Shown here piece by piece: positions 47,931-56,701 of a stretch of DNA of 64,000 nt. The notes under the pieces were generated by a model, which was not told the DNA's origin, ran no database searches, and was given only the letters and a program-made list of their open reading frames with translations. Origin of the DNA: Campylobacter curvus (lineage in GTDB: Bacteria > Campylobacterota > Campylobacteria > Campylobacterales > Campylobacteraceae); contig NZ_CP053826.1 of assembly GCF_013372125.1 (NCBI RefSeq), positions 744,001-808,000 of the forward strand, read 5' to 3'. The position numbers and the translations under genes are program-made. Each line of letters opens with the position of its first letter. The first letter of the stretch is position 1.

Positions 47931-48566
47931 TCACTCTGAGATTTTATCCTTGCTTTTGCAAAGGTCGTTTAGGATGCACTGCGCACACAGCGGCTTTTGC
48001 GCCTTACAGGTGTAGCGTCCAAAGAGCACCATCGCCTGGTGTAGCTTGCCAAGCTCGGTTTTAAAAATTTCGCTCAGATCCGCCTCCGTGGCTTCGGGGG
48101 TCTTTGCTCTGCTTAGACCTAGTCTGTGCGATACGCGAAATACATGCGTATCCACAGCCATCACGTTTGCGCCTGTCGCCTCTAAGAGGACGACGTGAGC
48201 GGTCTTTTGTCCGACGCCGGCTAGCTTTATCAGCTTGCTTCCATCAAGCGGGATCTTGCCGTCATGCTCGGCCATGACGCTTTTTGCCATTTTTATGAGG
48301 TTTTGAGCTTTGTTGTTAAAAAAGCTGCATGAATTTATAAGCAGCTTCACGCTGGCTAAATTCGCGTTCGCCATCGCTTTGACGTTCGGATAGGCCTCAA
48401 AAAGTGCCGGAGTGATGAGATTTACGCGCTTGTCGGTGCATTGAGCCGAGAGTATGACGCAAACTATCAGCTCGTAAGGGCTTTTGAACCTTAGCTCGCT
48501 TTTTGCGTCCTTGTAGGCTAAAAGCAGCCTGCTTTTTATCTGTGAAATATCTTTTTTACTTCTCAT
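47931..48566 (-). CDS. nth: Endonuclease III (DNA glycosylase/AP lyase)
   Basis: A 211-residue Nth. The HhH motif LAGVGQKTAHVVL carries the catalytic Lys and the following VDTHVFRVSHRLG the catalytic Asp; the [4Fe-4S] cysteines are CTCKAQKPLCAQCILNDLC near the end. Repairs oxidised pyrimidines. Convergent with pepD. The neighbour peb4-fba is as in C. jejuni. Confidence 0.95.
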   Translation of the reverse strand: MRSKKDISQIKSRLLLAYKDAKSELRFKSPYELIVCVILSAQCTDKRVNLITPALFEAYPNVKAMANANLASVKLLINSCSFFNNKAQNLIKMAKSVMAEHDGKIPLDGSKLIKLAGVGQKTAHVVLLEATGANVMAVDTHVFRVSHRLGLSRAKTPEATEADLSEIFKTELGKLHQAMVLFGRYTCKAQKPLCAQCILNDLCKSKDKISE

Positions 48567-48620
48567 TTTGGTATTTTATCAAATTTTATAAGTTAAATGA
48601 AAAGTTATGGCTTTATTTGG

Positions 48621-48626
48621 TATAAT
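48621..48626 (+). promoter_or_regulatory. Extended -10 for peb4
   Basis: TTTGGTATAAT, a TGn-TATAAT extended -10, 35 bp upstream of the ATG at 48661. Confidence 0.65.
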
Positions 48627-48660
48627 GACCGCCTAAAATCAATTTTTCTAAAGGATTTGT

Positions 48661-49479
48661 ATGAAAAAATTTTTATTTCCAGCTATTTTGAGTTTGGCTG
48701 CTGCTATCAGCCTAAATGCCGCTGTCGTGGCAACTGTTGACGGAGAAAACATAAATGATACGGATATTTCTGCACTTTTGGCTGCCGCTATGCCCGGATT
48801 TGACGCCAGCAAGCTTCAACCTAACGAGAAAAAACGCATCATAGACGATCTCATAAACAGAAAGCTTCTTTTAAAAGACGCTAAGGCATCAGGTATCGAA
48901 AAAGATCCGGAGTATATAAAAGCTGTTCAAGCCGCGCAAGAAGGCATCGCGGTAGAGCTTTATATGAGAAAAATTTTTGACGGTATCAAAACGAGTGACG
49001 ATGAGCTTAGAAATTTCTACAATAAAAACAAAGATAGCCTAAATCAACCGGCTCAAGCGCGTGCCAGCCATATCCTAGTCGAGGATGAGAAGACTGCAAA
49101 TGCGATCATAGCTCAGCTTAAAAATTTAAAGGGCGATGCTTTGGCTAAGAAATTTGCCGAGCTTGCACAAGCGGATTCTATCGACAAGGGCTCTGCGGCT
49201 CACGGCGGCGAGCTTGGATGGTTTGGACAAAGCCAAATGGTAAAACCTTTCGCGGACGCGGTATTTTCGATGAGCAAAGGCAGTGTATCTACTAAACCTG
49301 TCAAATCTCAATTCGGATACCACATCATCTTGAAAGAGGACTCAAAACCGGCCGGCGTCGTAAGCTTCGAGCAGGCTAAACCTCAAATCGAGCAAGCCGT
49401 CAAAATGGAGAAATTTCAAAACACTATAAGACAAAAAGGCGATGCACTTCGCGCGAAAGCCAAAATAGAGTATAAATAA
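48661..49479 (+). CDS. peb4: PEB4-type periplasmic peptidyl-prolyl isomerase/chaperone
   Basis: A 272-residue periplasmic protein with a signal peptide (to about residue 20), a SurA/PpiD-like N-terminal chaperone part and a parvulin domain (about 134-235: ARASHILVEDEKTAN ... GGELGWFGQSQMVKPFADAVF ... FGYHIILKED). PEB4 supports outer membrane protein folding in C. jejuni. It precedes fba as in C. jejuni, separated by 16 bases. Confidence 0.92.
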   Translation: MKKFLFPAILSLAAAISLNAAVVATVDGENINDTDISALLAAAMPGFDASKLQPNEKKRIIDDLINRKLLLKDAKASGIEKDPEYIKAVQAAQEGIAVELYMRKIFDGIKTSDDELRNFYNKNKDSLNQPAQARASHILVEDEKTANAIIAQLKNLKGDALAKKFAELAQADSIDKGSAAHGGELGWFGQSQMVKPFADAVFSMSKGSVSTKPVKSQFGYHIILKEDSKPAGVVSFEQAKPQIEQAVKMEKFQNTIRQKGDALRAKAKIEYK

Positions 49480-49495
49480 AATTTCGGAGGATAAA

Positions 49496-50560
49496 ATGGG
49501 CGTTTTAGATGTTGTAAAAGCAGGCGTTTTGAGTGGTGAGGACGTAAATAAACTATACGCTTTTGCAAAGGAACAAGGCTTTGCGATACCGGCTGTAAAT
49601 GTTGTGGGAAACAACTCTGTAAATGCCGTCCTGGAGGCTGCCAAGACGGCAAATTCGCCCGTTATCATCCAGTTTAGCAACGGTGGAGCCAGCTTTTACG
49701 CTGGCAAATCATGCCCTAAGGCCGATGTTTTAGGTGCGATAGCCGGCGCAAAGCACGTGCATTTGCTGGCCCGTGAATACGGCGTGCCTGTGGTGCTTCA
49801 TACCGACCATGCCGCAAGAAAGCTACTGCCTTGGATAGACGCTCTCATCAAGGCTAGCCGTGAGCATAAGCGCGCATTTGGCGTGCCTCTTTTTAGCTCG
49901 CATATGCTTGATCTTAGCGAGGAGAGCCTTGATGAAAATTTAAGCACTTGCGAAAAATACCTAAAAGAGCTCAGCGAGCTTGGCATCAGCCTGGAGATCG
50001 AGCTTGGTGTGACGGGTGGCGAAGAGGACGGCGTGGATAACACTAGCGTTGATAACGCGCTTCTTTATACGCAACCTGAGGACGTCGCGCTTGCTTACGA
50101 GAGACTTGGTAAGATCAGCGATAAATTCAGTATCGCAGCCAGCTTTGGTAACGTTCATGGCGTCTATAAGCCAGGAAATGTCGTGCTAAGGCCTGAAATT
50201 TTAAAAAATTCTCAAGCTTACGTGGCTAAGAAATTTAATACCAAAAACGACAAGCCCGTAAATTTCGTATTTCACGGCGGTAGCGGTAGCGAGCTGAAGG
50301 ATATCAAAGATGCGGTGAGCTACGGCGTCATAAAGATGAATATCGACACCGACACGCAGTGGGCGTTTTGGGACGGAGTGCGTGAGTATGAGGCCAAAAA
50401 TCACGGCTATTTGCAAGGGCAAATCGGCAATCCGGAAGGCGAAGATAAGCCTAACAAAAAATATTACGACCCGCGCAAGTGGCTAAGATGTGGTGAGGAG
50501 AGTATGGTTAGGCGCTTGCAGACCGCATTTAGTGACCTAAACTGCATCGATAGGAACTAA
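49496..50560 (+). CDS. fba: Fructose-bisphosphate aldolase, class II
   Basis: A 354-residue class II zinc aldolase with VLHTDHA (zinc ligand and catalytic Asp), FAIPAVNVVGNNSVNAVLEAA, FGNVHGVYKPG and FHGGSGS. Serves glycolysis/gluconeogenesis. Start ATG after GGAGGAT. Followed three bases later by the MotA-like gene. Confidence 0.96.
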   Translation: MGVLDVVKAGVLSGEDVNKLYAFAKEQGFAIPAVNVVGNNSVNAVLEAAKTANSPVIIQFSNGGASFYAGKSCPKADVLGAIAGAKHVHLLAREYGVPVVLHTDHAARKLLPWIDALIKASREHKRAFGVPLFSSHMLDLSEESLDENLSTCEKYLKELSELGISLEIELGVTGGEEDGVDNTSVDNALLYTQPEDVALAYERLGKISDKFSIAASFGNVHGVYKPGNVVLRPEILKNSQAYVAKKFNTKNDKPVNFVFHGGSGSELKDIKDAVSYGVIKMNIDTDTQWAFWDGVREYEAKNHGYLQGQIGNPEGEDKPNKKYYDPRKWLRCGEESMVRRLQTAFSDLNCIDRN

Positions 50561-50563
50561 TTT

Positions 50564-51892
50564 ATGCAAAATCAAAACGATTTTAGCGACCTTACTATGC
50601 CTAAAGCGCAGGCTGGTCGCTCTACCTTTGTCTTTTTTAAAATCATCTTTTTCCCGCTCGCGATCTATGTTTTAGCTTTACTGGCCTATTTTGGTTTTAT
50701 AAATTTTCAAATGAAGCTTCATACGATCGTGATGATGGGCGTTATTTTATTTGTAGCGCTTCTTTTTACGCGTCATAGCGCAGAGCTGGCATATAGCCTT
50801 TTTGCGTCTAAGATAGACGATTTTAGAGCCAGTCTCAAAGAGTTTATCATCTCGCGTCTGCTTGAAATTTCAGGCATAAAAAAATCAAACGCGAAATTTG
50901 ACGATTTTTTAGAGCTTTACACCAGAGATTTTAGAAATGACAATCTAGCCAGCATCGGTGCTGCCGTTTTTCCGATGCTTGGAATTTTAGGCACTTTCAT
51001 AAGCATCGCCATCTCGATGCCAAGCTTTAGCTCAAGCACATCAGGAGAGCTGGAAAAAGAGATCGGAGTACTTTTAAACGGCGTAGGAACGGCATTTTAC
51101 GTTTCGATTTACGGTATTTTCCTGGCGCTTTGGTGGATGTTTTTTGAAAAGATCGGGATGAGCAAATTTGAAAAATTTGCAAATGAGCAAAGGGAGCTCA
51201 GCCGTCAGTTTTTCTGGCAAAAAGATGAGCTGGAGCAGCGATATATGAGCGCGGCTACGAGTCACTTTGACGATATAAAAAATATGTTCAAACGAGTCAG
51301 CAACGAGGAATTTTTTGGTAGATTAGATGACATGATCGAGTCTAAATTCAGCTCGTATATGCAGCTTCAAGATCTAGAAAAGCAAATCATCAGCGAAGCT
51401 AGAGTTGGGCTGGAACAAGGCGTGAATTTACTGAATAAAACCGCCAGCAAGCAAGATGAATTTATCAAAATTCACTCCGATATCTTAAAGGTGATCTCGG
51501 GATTTAGTGCTGGCATAAAGGAAATGGAGCTAAATTTACTGACCGGATACAATAAGCTAAGCGACATCTCGCAGGAGCGTTCGCATACGCTAGATAAAAA
51601 CGCGGCTAAATTCGAGCAGGGTCTAAAGATGCTTGAAACAAGCCTTAAAGAATTCTCTCTAAAGCTCATAAACGAGCAAGAAAGCGCTATGCGAGCCTTT
51701 AAAGAGAGCATGCTTCAAGGTGTGGGCGCTTTTAAAAACGCTTATGAGCAAGAGATCAAAAACGGTGAGCGCGATAAAGAGCGCGAAGCCCTTATCGCCG
51801 AGCTCAAAAAAAGCATAGACGAGATAGACAAAGAGGCTAGCCTCGTGATCAAAAAAATAGAAAATGCAAATTTGATAGATGAAGATAGATAA
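50564..51892 (+). CDS. MotA/TolQ/ExbB-like (ZorA-like) motor subunit with long cytoplasmic tail
   Basis: A 442-residue membrane protein: TM1-2 near residues 22-68, the MotA/TolQ/ExbB core TM3-4 near 132-195 (SIGAAVFPMLGILGTFISIA ... GVLLNGVGTAFYVSIYGIFLALWW), then a 240-residue coiled-coil tail rich in Lys/Glu. C. jejuni Cj0598 is in this position. The layout (short N-terminus, four TMs, long tail) resembles ZorA of the Zorya defence system. Its 3' end overlaps the MotB-like gene by 14 bases. Confidence 0.8.
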   Translation: MQNQNDFSDLTMPKAQAGRSTFVFFKIIFFPLAIYVLALLAYFGFINFQMKLHTIVMMGVILFVALLFTRHSAELAYSLFASKIDDFRASLKEFIISRLLEISGIKKSNAKFDDFLELYTRDFRNDNLASIGAAVFPMLGILGTFISIAISMPSFSSSTSGELEKEIGVLLNGVGTAFYVSIYGIFLALWWMFFEKIGMSKFEKFANEQRELSRQFFWQKDELEQRYMSAATSHFDDIKNMFKRVSNEEFFGRLDDMIESKFSSYMQLQDLEKQIISEARVGLEQGVNLLNKTASKQDEFIKIHSDILKVISGFSAGIKEMELNLLTGYNKLSDISQERSHTLDKNAAKFEQGLKMLETSLKEFSLKLINEQESAMRAFKESMLQGVGAFKNAYEQEIKNGERDKEREALIAELKKSIDEIDKEASLVIKKIENANLIDEDR

Positions 51893-52979
51893 AAGCGATC
51901 AAAATTCCTCCACGTTTTGGGTCTCGTATGCTGACTTGATGGCGGGATTGCTTTTTGTCTTTATGCTACTGATAGGCGCCATAGTCGTAAAATACGTCCT
52001 CTCACAAAACACACTTGCCGATAAAGAGCAGGCTATCATCCTAGCCCTTGCAAATTTAAAGGACGAGCAGGGTAAAAATTTTACTCTCGATCAGCTAAAT
52101 TCAGCCCTAAAAAACGAGCTCGCAAAGATAAGCGACGAAAATTTGAACCTTAAAAAATCAAACGATATCTTTGTGATCCAGATAGACGCACTAAAACAAA
52201 AGCTAAAGCAGCTCATCGAGGAAAATGCCGATGCTAACGCCAGTATAGCAGATCTCAACGCCAGCATTTTTAGTCTTAATCAAAAAATGATCGTTTTAAA
52301 CGACGATCTGGCCGCCAGAGATAGTGCACTTGAGGAGGCGAACGCCAGCAATGAGAAAAATTTAGCCAAGATAGCCTTTTTACTGGAGCAAGTAAGCGCC
52401 AAAGAGGCTAGATATGACGAGCTTTTGCGTGATCTAAACGTTACTAAAAATCGCATAAAAAATCTGACCGGTATCCGCGTGAAAGTCATCTCCGAGCTTA
52501 AGGACAAGCTAGGCGGCAGTATAGCGATCGATCCAAACTCGGGTGCGCTGAAGCTTAGCTCCTCGGTGCTCTTTGACAAGGGCAGGGCGGAGCTCAAAGA
52601 GGAGGTCAAAGATGAGCTAAAGGCCACGCTTGAAAAGTATTTTGACGTGCTTTTAAACGACCCCCAGATCAGTAAAAACATCGATCAAATCATGATAGAG
52701 GGCTTTACCGATAGCGACGGCAGCTATCTTTATAACCTCGAGCTCTCGCAGCGCAGAGCCTATGCGGTGATGGACTTTATAAACTCATACAACAAAGACG
52801 CCAGACTGCAAAAGCTCTTAGTCGCTAGCGGACGTAGCTACAACGAGCTTATTATGAGGGACGGAGCCGAGGACAAGGACGCATCGCGCCGTATCGAGAT
52901 AAAATTTTCGATCTCCAACAAAGACGCCATAAACGAGATAGAGAAATTTTTGGAGCTAAAGAGTGATAGAGCCTTTTAG
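51879..52979 (+). CDS. MotB/OmpA-like (ZorB-like) peptidoglycan-binding motor subunit
   Basis: A 366-residue protein: one N-terminal TM with the proton-binding-type Asp19 in VSYADLMAGLLFVFMLL, a long helical linker (about 50-200), and a C-terminal OmpA domain (about 225-352) with GFTDSDGSYLYNLELSQRRA and DASRRIEIKFSI for peptidoglycan. The TM motif matches MotB (YADLM) and ZorB. Overlaps the desulfhydrase gene by 17 bases. It is in a housekeeping run, C. jejuni Cj0599-like. Confidence 0.8.
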   Translation: MKIDKSDQNSSTFWVSYADLMAGLLFVFMLLIGAIVVKYVLSQNTLADKEQAIILALANLKDEQGKNFTLDQLNSALKNELAKISDENLNLKKSNDIFVIQIDALKQKLKQLIEENADANASIADLNASIFSLNQKMIVLNDDLAARDSALEEANASNEKNLAKIAFLLEQVSAKEARYDELLRDLNVTKNRIKNLTGIRVKVISELKDKLGGSIAIDPNSGALKLSSSVLFDKGRAELKEEVKDELKATLEKYFDVLLNDPQISKNIDQIMIEGFTDSDGSYLYNLELSQRRAYAVMDFINSYNKDARLQKLLVASGRSYNELIMRDGAEDKDASRRIEIKFSISNKDAINEIEKFLELKSDRAF

Positions 52980-53823
52980 CTTTCACGGGCATGAATTTTA
53001 TCTTTTAAGAGATGATTTGCTGGGAGATTTCAACGGCAACAAAGCCAGAAAGCTCGAATACTTTCTAAACGCCGATCTTAGCGGCTTTAAACGTATCGTT
53101 TCGCATGGATCCAGTCAGTCGAATGCGATGTACTCGCTAAGCCTTTTTTCAAAGATGAAAAATTTAGAATTTTGCTATGTCGTTTCGCATCTAAATTCGA
53201 ATTTAAAGCAAAATCCGGTCGGGAATTTCAAATTCGCCCTTGAAAACGGCATGAAAATTTTCGTAGCCGAGGATAGGGTGAAATTTGCAAAAGAGCTTGC
53301 CGATACGGCGGATGCGCTTTTTATAAACGAGGGCGTAGCCCAAAGCGAAGCGGAGTACGGCTTTAAAACGCAGGCTGATGAAATTTTGGCTTGGAGTGAA
53401 AAAAGTGGCGTGAGGCCGGATATTTTTCTGCCTTCAGGCACCGGCACGAGCGCTACATATCTAGCCAAACATATAGATCTAAACGTCTTTACCTGCCCGT
53501 GCGTAGGAGACGCGAAGTATCTGCGAGAGGAGATCGCGGCGCTTGATGAGCACTCGCGGGTCAAAATTTTAACTCCGCCCAAAAAATATCATTTTGGCGA
53601 TCTAAAGCTCGAGCTTTATGAAATTTGGCAAGAGCTCAAGGCTAGTGGCGTGGAATTCGAGCTTATTTATGACCCGGTCGGATTTATCACGATGTTTGCA
53701 AATTTAAAAGAATTCAAAAACGAAATTTTATATATCCATCAAGGTGGGTTGCTCGGCAACATAAGCCAAAAAATGAGATATGAAAGAAAATTTAAAAACC
53801 ATTTCAAAAAGGATCAAGGATGA
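52963..53823 (+). CDS. PLP-dependent ACC deaminase/D-cysteine desulfhydrase-like enzyme
   Basis: A 286-residue fold type II PLP protein. GNKARKLEYFL (PLP Lys), HGSSQSNAM, and SGTGTSATYLA are the family motifs of 1-aminocyclopropane-1-carboxylate deaminase and D-cysteine desulfhydrase. It is shorter than the usual 330. Substrate not decided. Start GTG at 52963 within the end of the MotB-like gene. ATGA overlap with hisD. Confidence 0.75.
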   Translation: MIEPFSFHGHEFYLLRDDLLGDFNGNKARKLEYFLNADLSGFKRIVSHGSSQSNAMYSLSLFSKMKNLEFCYVVSHLNSNLKQNPVGNFKFALENGMKIFVAEDRVKFAKELADTADALFINEGVAQSEAEYGFKTQADEILAWSEKSGVRPDIFLPSGTGTSATYLAKHIDLNVFTCPCVGDAKYLREEIAALDEHSRVKILTPPKKYHFGDLKLELYEIWQELKASGVEFELIYDPVGFITMFANLKEFKNEILYIHQGGLLGNISQKMRYERKFKNHFKKDQG

Positions 53824-55112
53824 AATTTTTACATTCTACGGACAGTGATTTTAGGGCGAAATTTATGCAGCTTGTGAAGCGATCGGATATGGATATGAGC
53901 GGTGTTTTGCCTGTTGTCACGCAGATAATCGATGAGGTGAAAAACGGCGGAGATGAGGCGCTTTTTGCGCAGATCGCTAAATTTGACAAATTTAGCCCGA
54001 CTAGCAAAAACGACCTGATGATCGGCGTAGACGAGATGTCTCGCGCCTACGACGGCCTCGATAATTCGCTGAGGCTAGCGCTAAATTTAGCCTATGAGCG
54101 CATAAAATCATATCACGAGCGCTCAAAGCCCGCTACTTGGACGTTTAAAGATGATCATGGTATCTTGCTGGGCGCAAAATACACACCGGTAGATCGCGCG
54201 GGGCTTTATATTCCGGGCGGCAAGGCGGCCTATCCCAGCTCGCTTTTGATGAACGCCGTGCCCGCGATAGTAGCCGGCGTAAAAGAGATCGTAGTCTGCA
54301 CACCGGCCATCGGTGGCAAGGTAAATCCTCTCTTGCTTGCTGCGATGCATCTTTGCGGTATAAAAACTGCCTTTAAGATAGGCGGAGCCAGCGCTATCGC
54401 CGCGATGGCATACGGCACACAAAGCGTGCCTAAAGTGGACGTGATAACAGGCCCCGGAAACATCTACGTCGCTACGGCTAAAAAGCTAGTTTATGGTGAA
54501 GTAAATATCGATATGATAGCAGGTCCTAGCGAGATAGGCATCATCGCCGATGAGAGCGCGGACGCCCGCCATGTAGCTATCGATCTACTCTCTCAAGCCG
54601 AGCATGACGAGCTTGCCAGCAGCTTTTTGATAACGCCGGTGGAGGCCTTTGGCAGACAGGTGCAAAGATATGTCGAGGACGAGCTAAAGACGCTAAAACG
54701 CGAGCCTATCGCATCTGTGAGTATGCGAAACAAGGCCGCTATCATCATCGCAAAGGACATGAAAGAGTGCGTGGGGCTGATGAACGAACTGGCAGTAGAG
54801 CACCTCGAAATCGCTACGAACGACGCGCTTAGCTATCTTGACGAGATAAAACATGCCGGAGCGATATTTTTCGGACATTTTACGCCTGAGGCGATGGGAG
54901 ACTATCTGGCCGGACCAAATCACACTTTGCCAACCGGTGGTAGCGCGCGTTTCTACTCGCCTTTGGGGGTTGAAAATTTCATGAAAAGAAGCTCGATAAT
55001 CTCCGTCAATAGAAAAGGCATAAAAGAGCTCGGCAAGGCCTGCATGCAGCTAGCTCAGGCCGAGGGGCTGGGCGCTCACGAGAGATCGATCAGAGTGCGT
55101 CTAGACGACTGA
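53820..55112 (+). CDS. hisD: Histidinol dehydrogenase
   Basis: A 430-residue zinc enzyme for the last two steps of histidine synthesis. GLYIPGGKAAYPSSLLMNA, VITGPGNIYVATAKKLVYG and DMIAGPSEI are strong matches, and HTLPTGGSARFYSPL near the C-terminus carries the zinc ligand. Isolated from other his genes in the window, coupled to the upstream PLP gene. Ribosome binding site AAGGATCAAGG. Confidence 0.96.
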   Translation: MKFLHSTDSDFRAKFMQLVKRSDMDMSGVLPVVTQIIDEVKNGGDEALFAQIAKFDKFSPTSKNDLMIGVDEMSRAYDGLDNSLRLALNLAYERIKSYHERSKPATWTFKDDHGILLGAKYTPVDRAGLYIPGGKAAYPSSLLMNAVPAIVAGVKEIVVCTPAIGGKVNPLLLAAMHLCGIKTAFKIGGASAIAAMAYGTQSVPKVDVITGPGNIYVATAKKLVYGEVNIDMIAGPSEIGIIADESADARHVAIDLLSQAEHDELASSFLITPVEAFGRQVQRYVEDELKTLKREPIASVSMRNKAAIIIAKDMKECVGLMNELAVEHLEIATNDALSYLDEIKHAGAIFFGHFTPEAMGDYLAGPNHTLPTGGSARFYSPLGVENFMKRSSIISVNRKGIKELGKACMQLAQAEGLGAHERSIRVRLDD

Positions 55113-55169
55113 TAAAGCTGAAATTTATAAATTTTAAGCTATCATCAAGCAAAATTTAAAGGACAAGAA

Positions 55170-55928
55170 ATGCAAATAAACGGAACGTCGGTGGGCTCTG
55201 GATACAATGCCTCACAAAGAGCAGAAGAGCAAAAGACACAGCAGGAAAAGGCTTTGCAAAATATCTCCGCCGTGCGTGCATTAAGCGGGATCGACGGGGC
55301 GAATTTAGCGATCGCGGACTCTTTGCTAAGTCAAAGCAACACTCTAGAGCAAGGCATCGCAAATGCAAATGACGCGATAGGGATGCTAAATATCGCTGAC
55401 TCTACGCTTTCAAATTTAAGCCAAAGTGCAAACCGTATAAACGAGCTCTCTGTATCTTTAGGCAGTGCGGCGCTAAACAGCGATCAAAGGTCGATGATAC
55501 AAAAAGAGATAAGCTCGCTTTCGCACTCTATGTCACAAAGCGTACAAAATGCTACGTTTAACGGCAAAAGCGTATTTGGCTCTGAGCTAAATTTCGTGAC
55601 GGGCGAGGGCGTGCAAAGCATAAATTTAAGCACCGAGTCTATCACAAATGTAGCGGTGGACGGCTCAAATGCAAATGATATAAGGCAAAATATAAATTCT
55701 TTACGCACGAATATCGGCTCTGCTCAAAACGGCATAGCCGCAGGCATCAACGCCTCGATCGCTCAAAGCATAGCGCTTCGTCAAAGTGAAAGCGGACTAC
55801 AAAACAACGATATCGCTAAAAACGTAAATGACTTACAGCAAGCAAATTTAAACATAGATGCTAGTATCCTCGCTCAAGTGCACAATATCTCAAATCTACA
55901 AAGCCAAATGGACAGACTTTTGGCCTAA
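55170..55928 (+). CDS. flaC: FlaC-like secreted flagellin
   Basis: A 252-residue flagellin-family protein: QKALQNISAVRALSGIDGANLAIADSL at the N-terminal D0/D1 helix and ASILAQVHNISNLQSQMDRLLA at the C-terminus, without the variable middle of FlaA/FlaB. FlaC of C. jejuni (249 residues) is secreted through the flagellar export system, not used in the filament, and interacts with TLR5. No clear sigma28 site seen upstream. A terminator follows. Confidence 0.88.
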   Translation: MQINGTSVGSGYNASQRAEEQKTQQEKALQNISAVRALSGIDGANLAIADSLLSQSNTLEQGIANANDAIGMLNIADSTLSNLSQSANRINELSVSLGSAALNSDQRSMIQKEISSLSHSMSQSVQNATFNGKSVFGSELNFVTGEGVQSINLSTESITNVAVDGSNANDIRQNINSLRTNIGSAQNGIAAGINASIAQSIALRQSESGLQNNDIAKNVNDLQQANLNIDASILAQVHNISNLQSQMDRLLA

Positions 55929-55935
55929 ATTTTAT

Positions 55936-55965
55936 CCAAGCCGCCTTTGGCTTGGGTATTTTTTA
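55936..55965 (+). terminator. Terminator of flaC
   Basis: Stem CCAAGCC/GGCTTGG with a 6-base loop followed by GTATTTTTT, starting 8 bases after the flaC stop. Confidence 0.8.
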
Positions 55966-55968
55966 AAT

Positions 55969-56414
55969 TTCTTTTTTGCTCTGTTATAATAAATCATTGA
56001 CGCTTGTTTCGCTTCTATTTTGCAGTTGCGAACAAAGTGAAGCAAAACCCTGTTCGCTCCAGGAGCGATCTAGCGCGGACACGAACAGCATCTGTGCGGA
56101 GCGAGTAGGCGTTCTAGAGCTTACGAGAGTAGCGAGCGAAGCCTTAGCACGATTTTTTCTGTTTCGCGTTGCTCGCATCTTTTCAAGACGCTTCGTTGCA
56201 CTACTCAAACGCTGTTCGCGTTTTCCCTGCAAGCAGACTGCGGTCAGCTACCGCTTCCCTGTCCTCGTAGCGAAGTCTCGTTACGAGTGCGTAGTACGAA
56301 GTAAAAATCGGCAGCTATAGCGTCGCTTCACAAGGTTTTTACAGGGATGCTGTTCGCATTCTCCTGCTTTAAGAGCTGAAAATCAATGAAATATTGTAAC
56401 AGAGCCTTCTTTTT
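55969..56414 (-). repeat. Long (430-bp) relative of the miniature inverted-repeat element, copy E
   Basis: The element is 55977-56406, in the opposite orientation to copies A-D. The left end is TGCTCTGTTATAATAAATCA and the right end TGAAATATTGTAACAGAGCC, so the ends match the shorter copies. TTCTTTTT flanks it exactly on both sides (8/8). Its interior has the same landmarks as the short copies (CCTTGTGAAGCGACGCTAT, ACAGGGAAGCGGTAGCTGACCGC, GAGCGAACAGGGTTT), with extra sequence between. No ORF longer than 114 residues and none with a ribosome binding site. Confidence 0.85.
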
Positions 56415-56680
56415 TAAAAAGCATTGATAAATTTTTAAAAGCTTCATTTTTGTTCTATTTTATTTCGTTTGTAGCTTTTTAAGAAATAGCCGTGCAGTAA
56501 AATAAGATGAGAGCAAAGAGCAGGATGCCTAATTTTAGCGCACTCTACTAGCAGTTGCGAGACGGAGTCGAAGCACAGAAAATAACCGCCGATTTTCACG
56601 ACAAGCCGCTAGACCAAGCGTGGTCTGTTAAATTACGAGTGCAAAGTATCATATTAAATTCAAGTGAAATTTTAGGAGAG
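56415..56680. other. Gene-free segment between the long element and rpoD
   Basis: It carries scattered phrases resembling the element interior (GACGGAGTCGAAGCACAG, ACCGCCGATTTTCACGAC) but no ends, hinting at an older, eroded insertion. No gene is seen; the only plus-strand ORF (62 codons) has no binding site. Confidence 0.35.
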
Positions 56681-56701
56681 GAGGGGCTAAATTTACCCCT
56701 C
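56681..56701 (-). terminator. Possible terminator of rpoD
   Basis: GAGGGG/CCCCTC stem with a 9-base loop overlapping the last codons of rpoD on the minus strand. No strong T-tract. Confidence 0.4.

Noticed and set aside
50564-52979. A complete Zorya defence system
   Set aside because: Only ZorA/ZorB-like genes are present; the following genes are a PLP enzyme and hisD, and the pair is at a conserved housekeeping locus.
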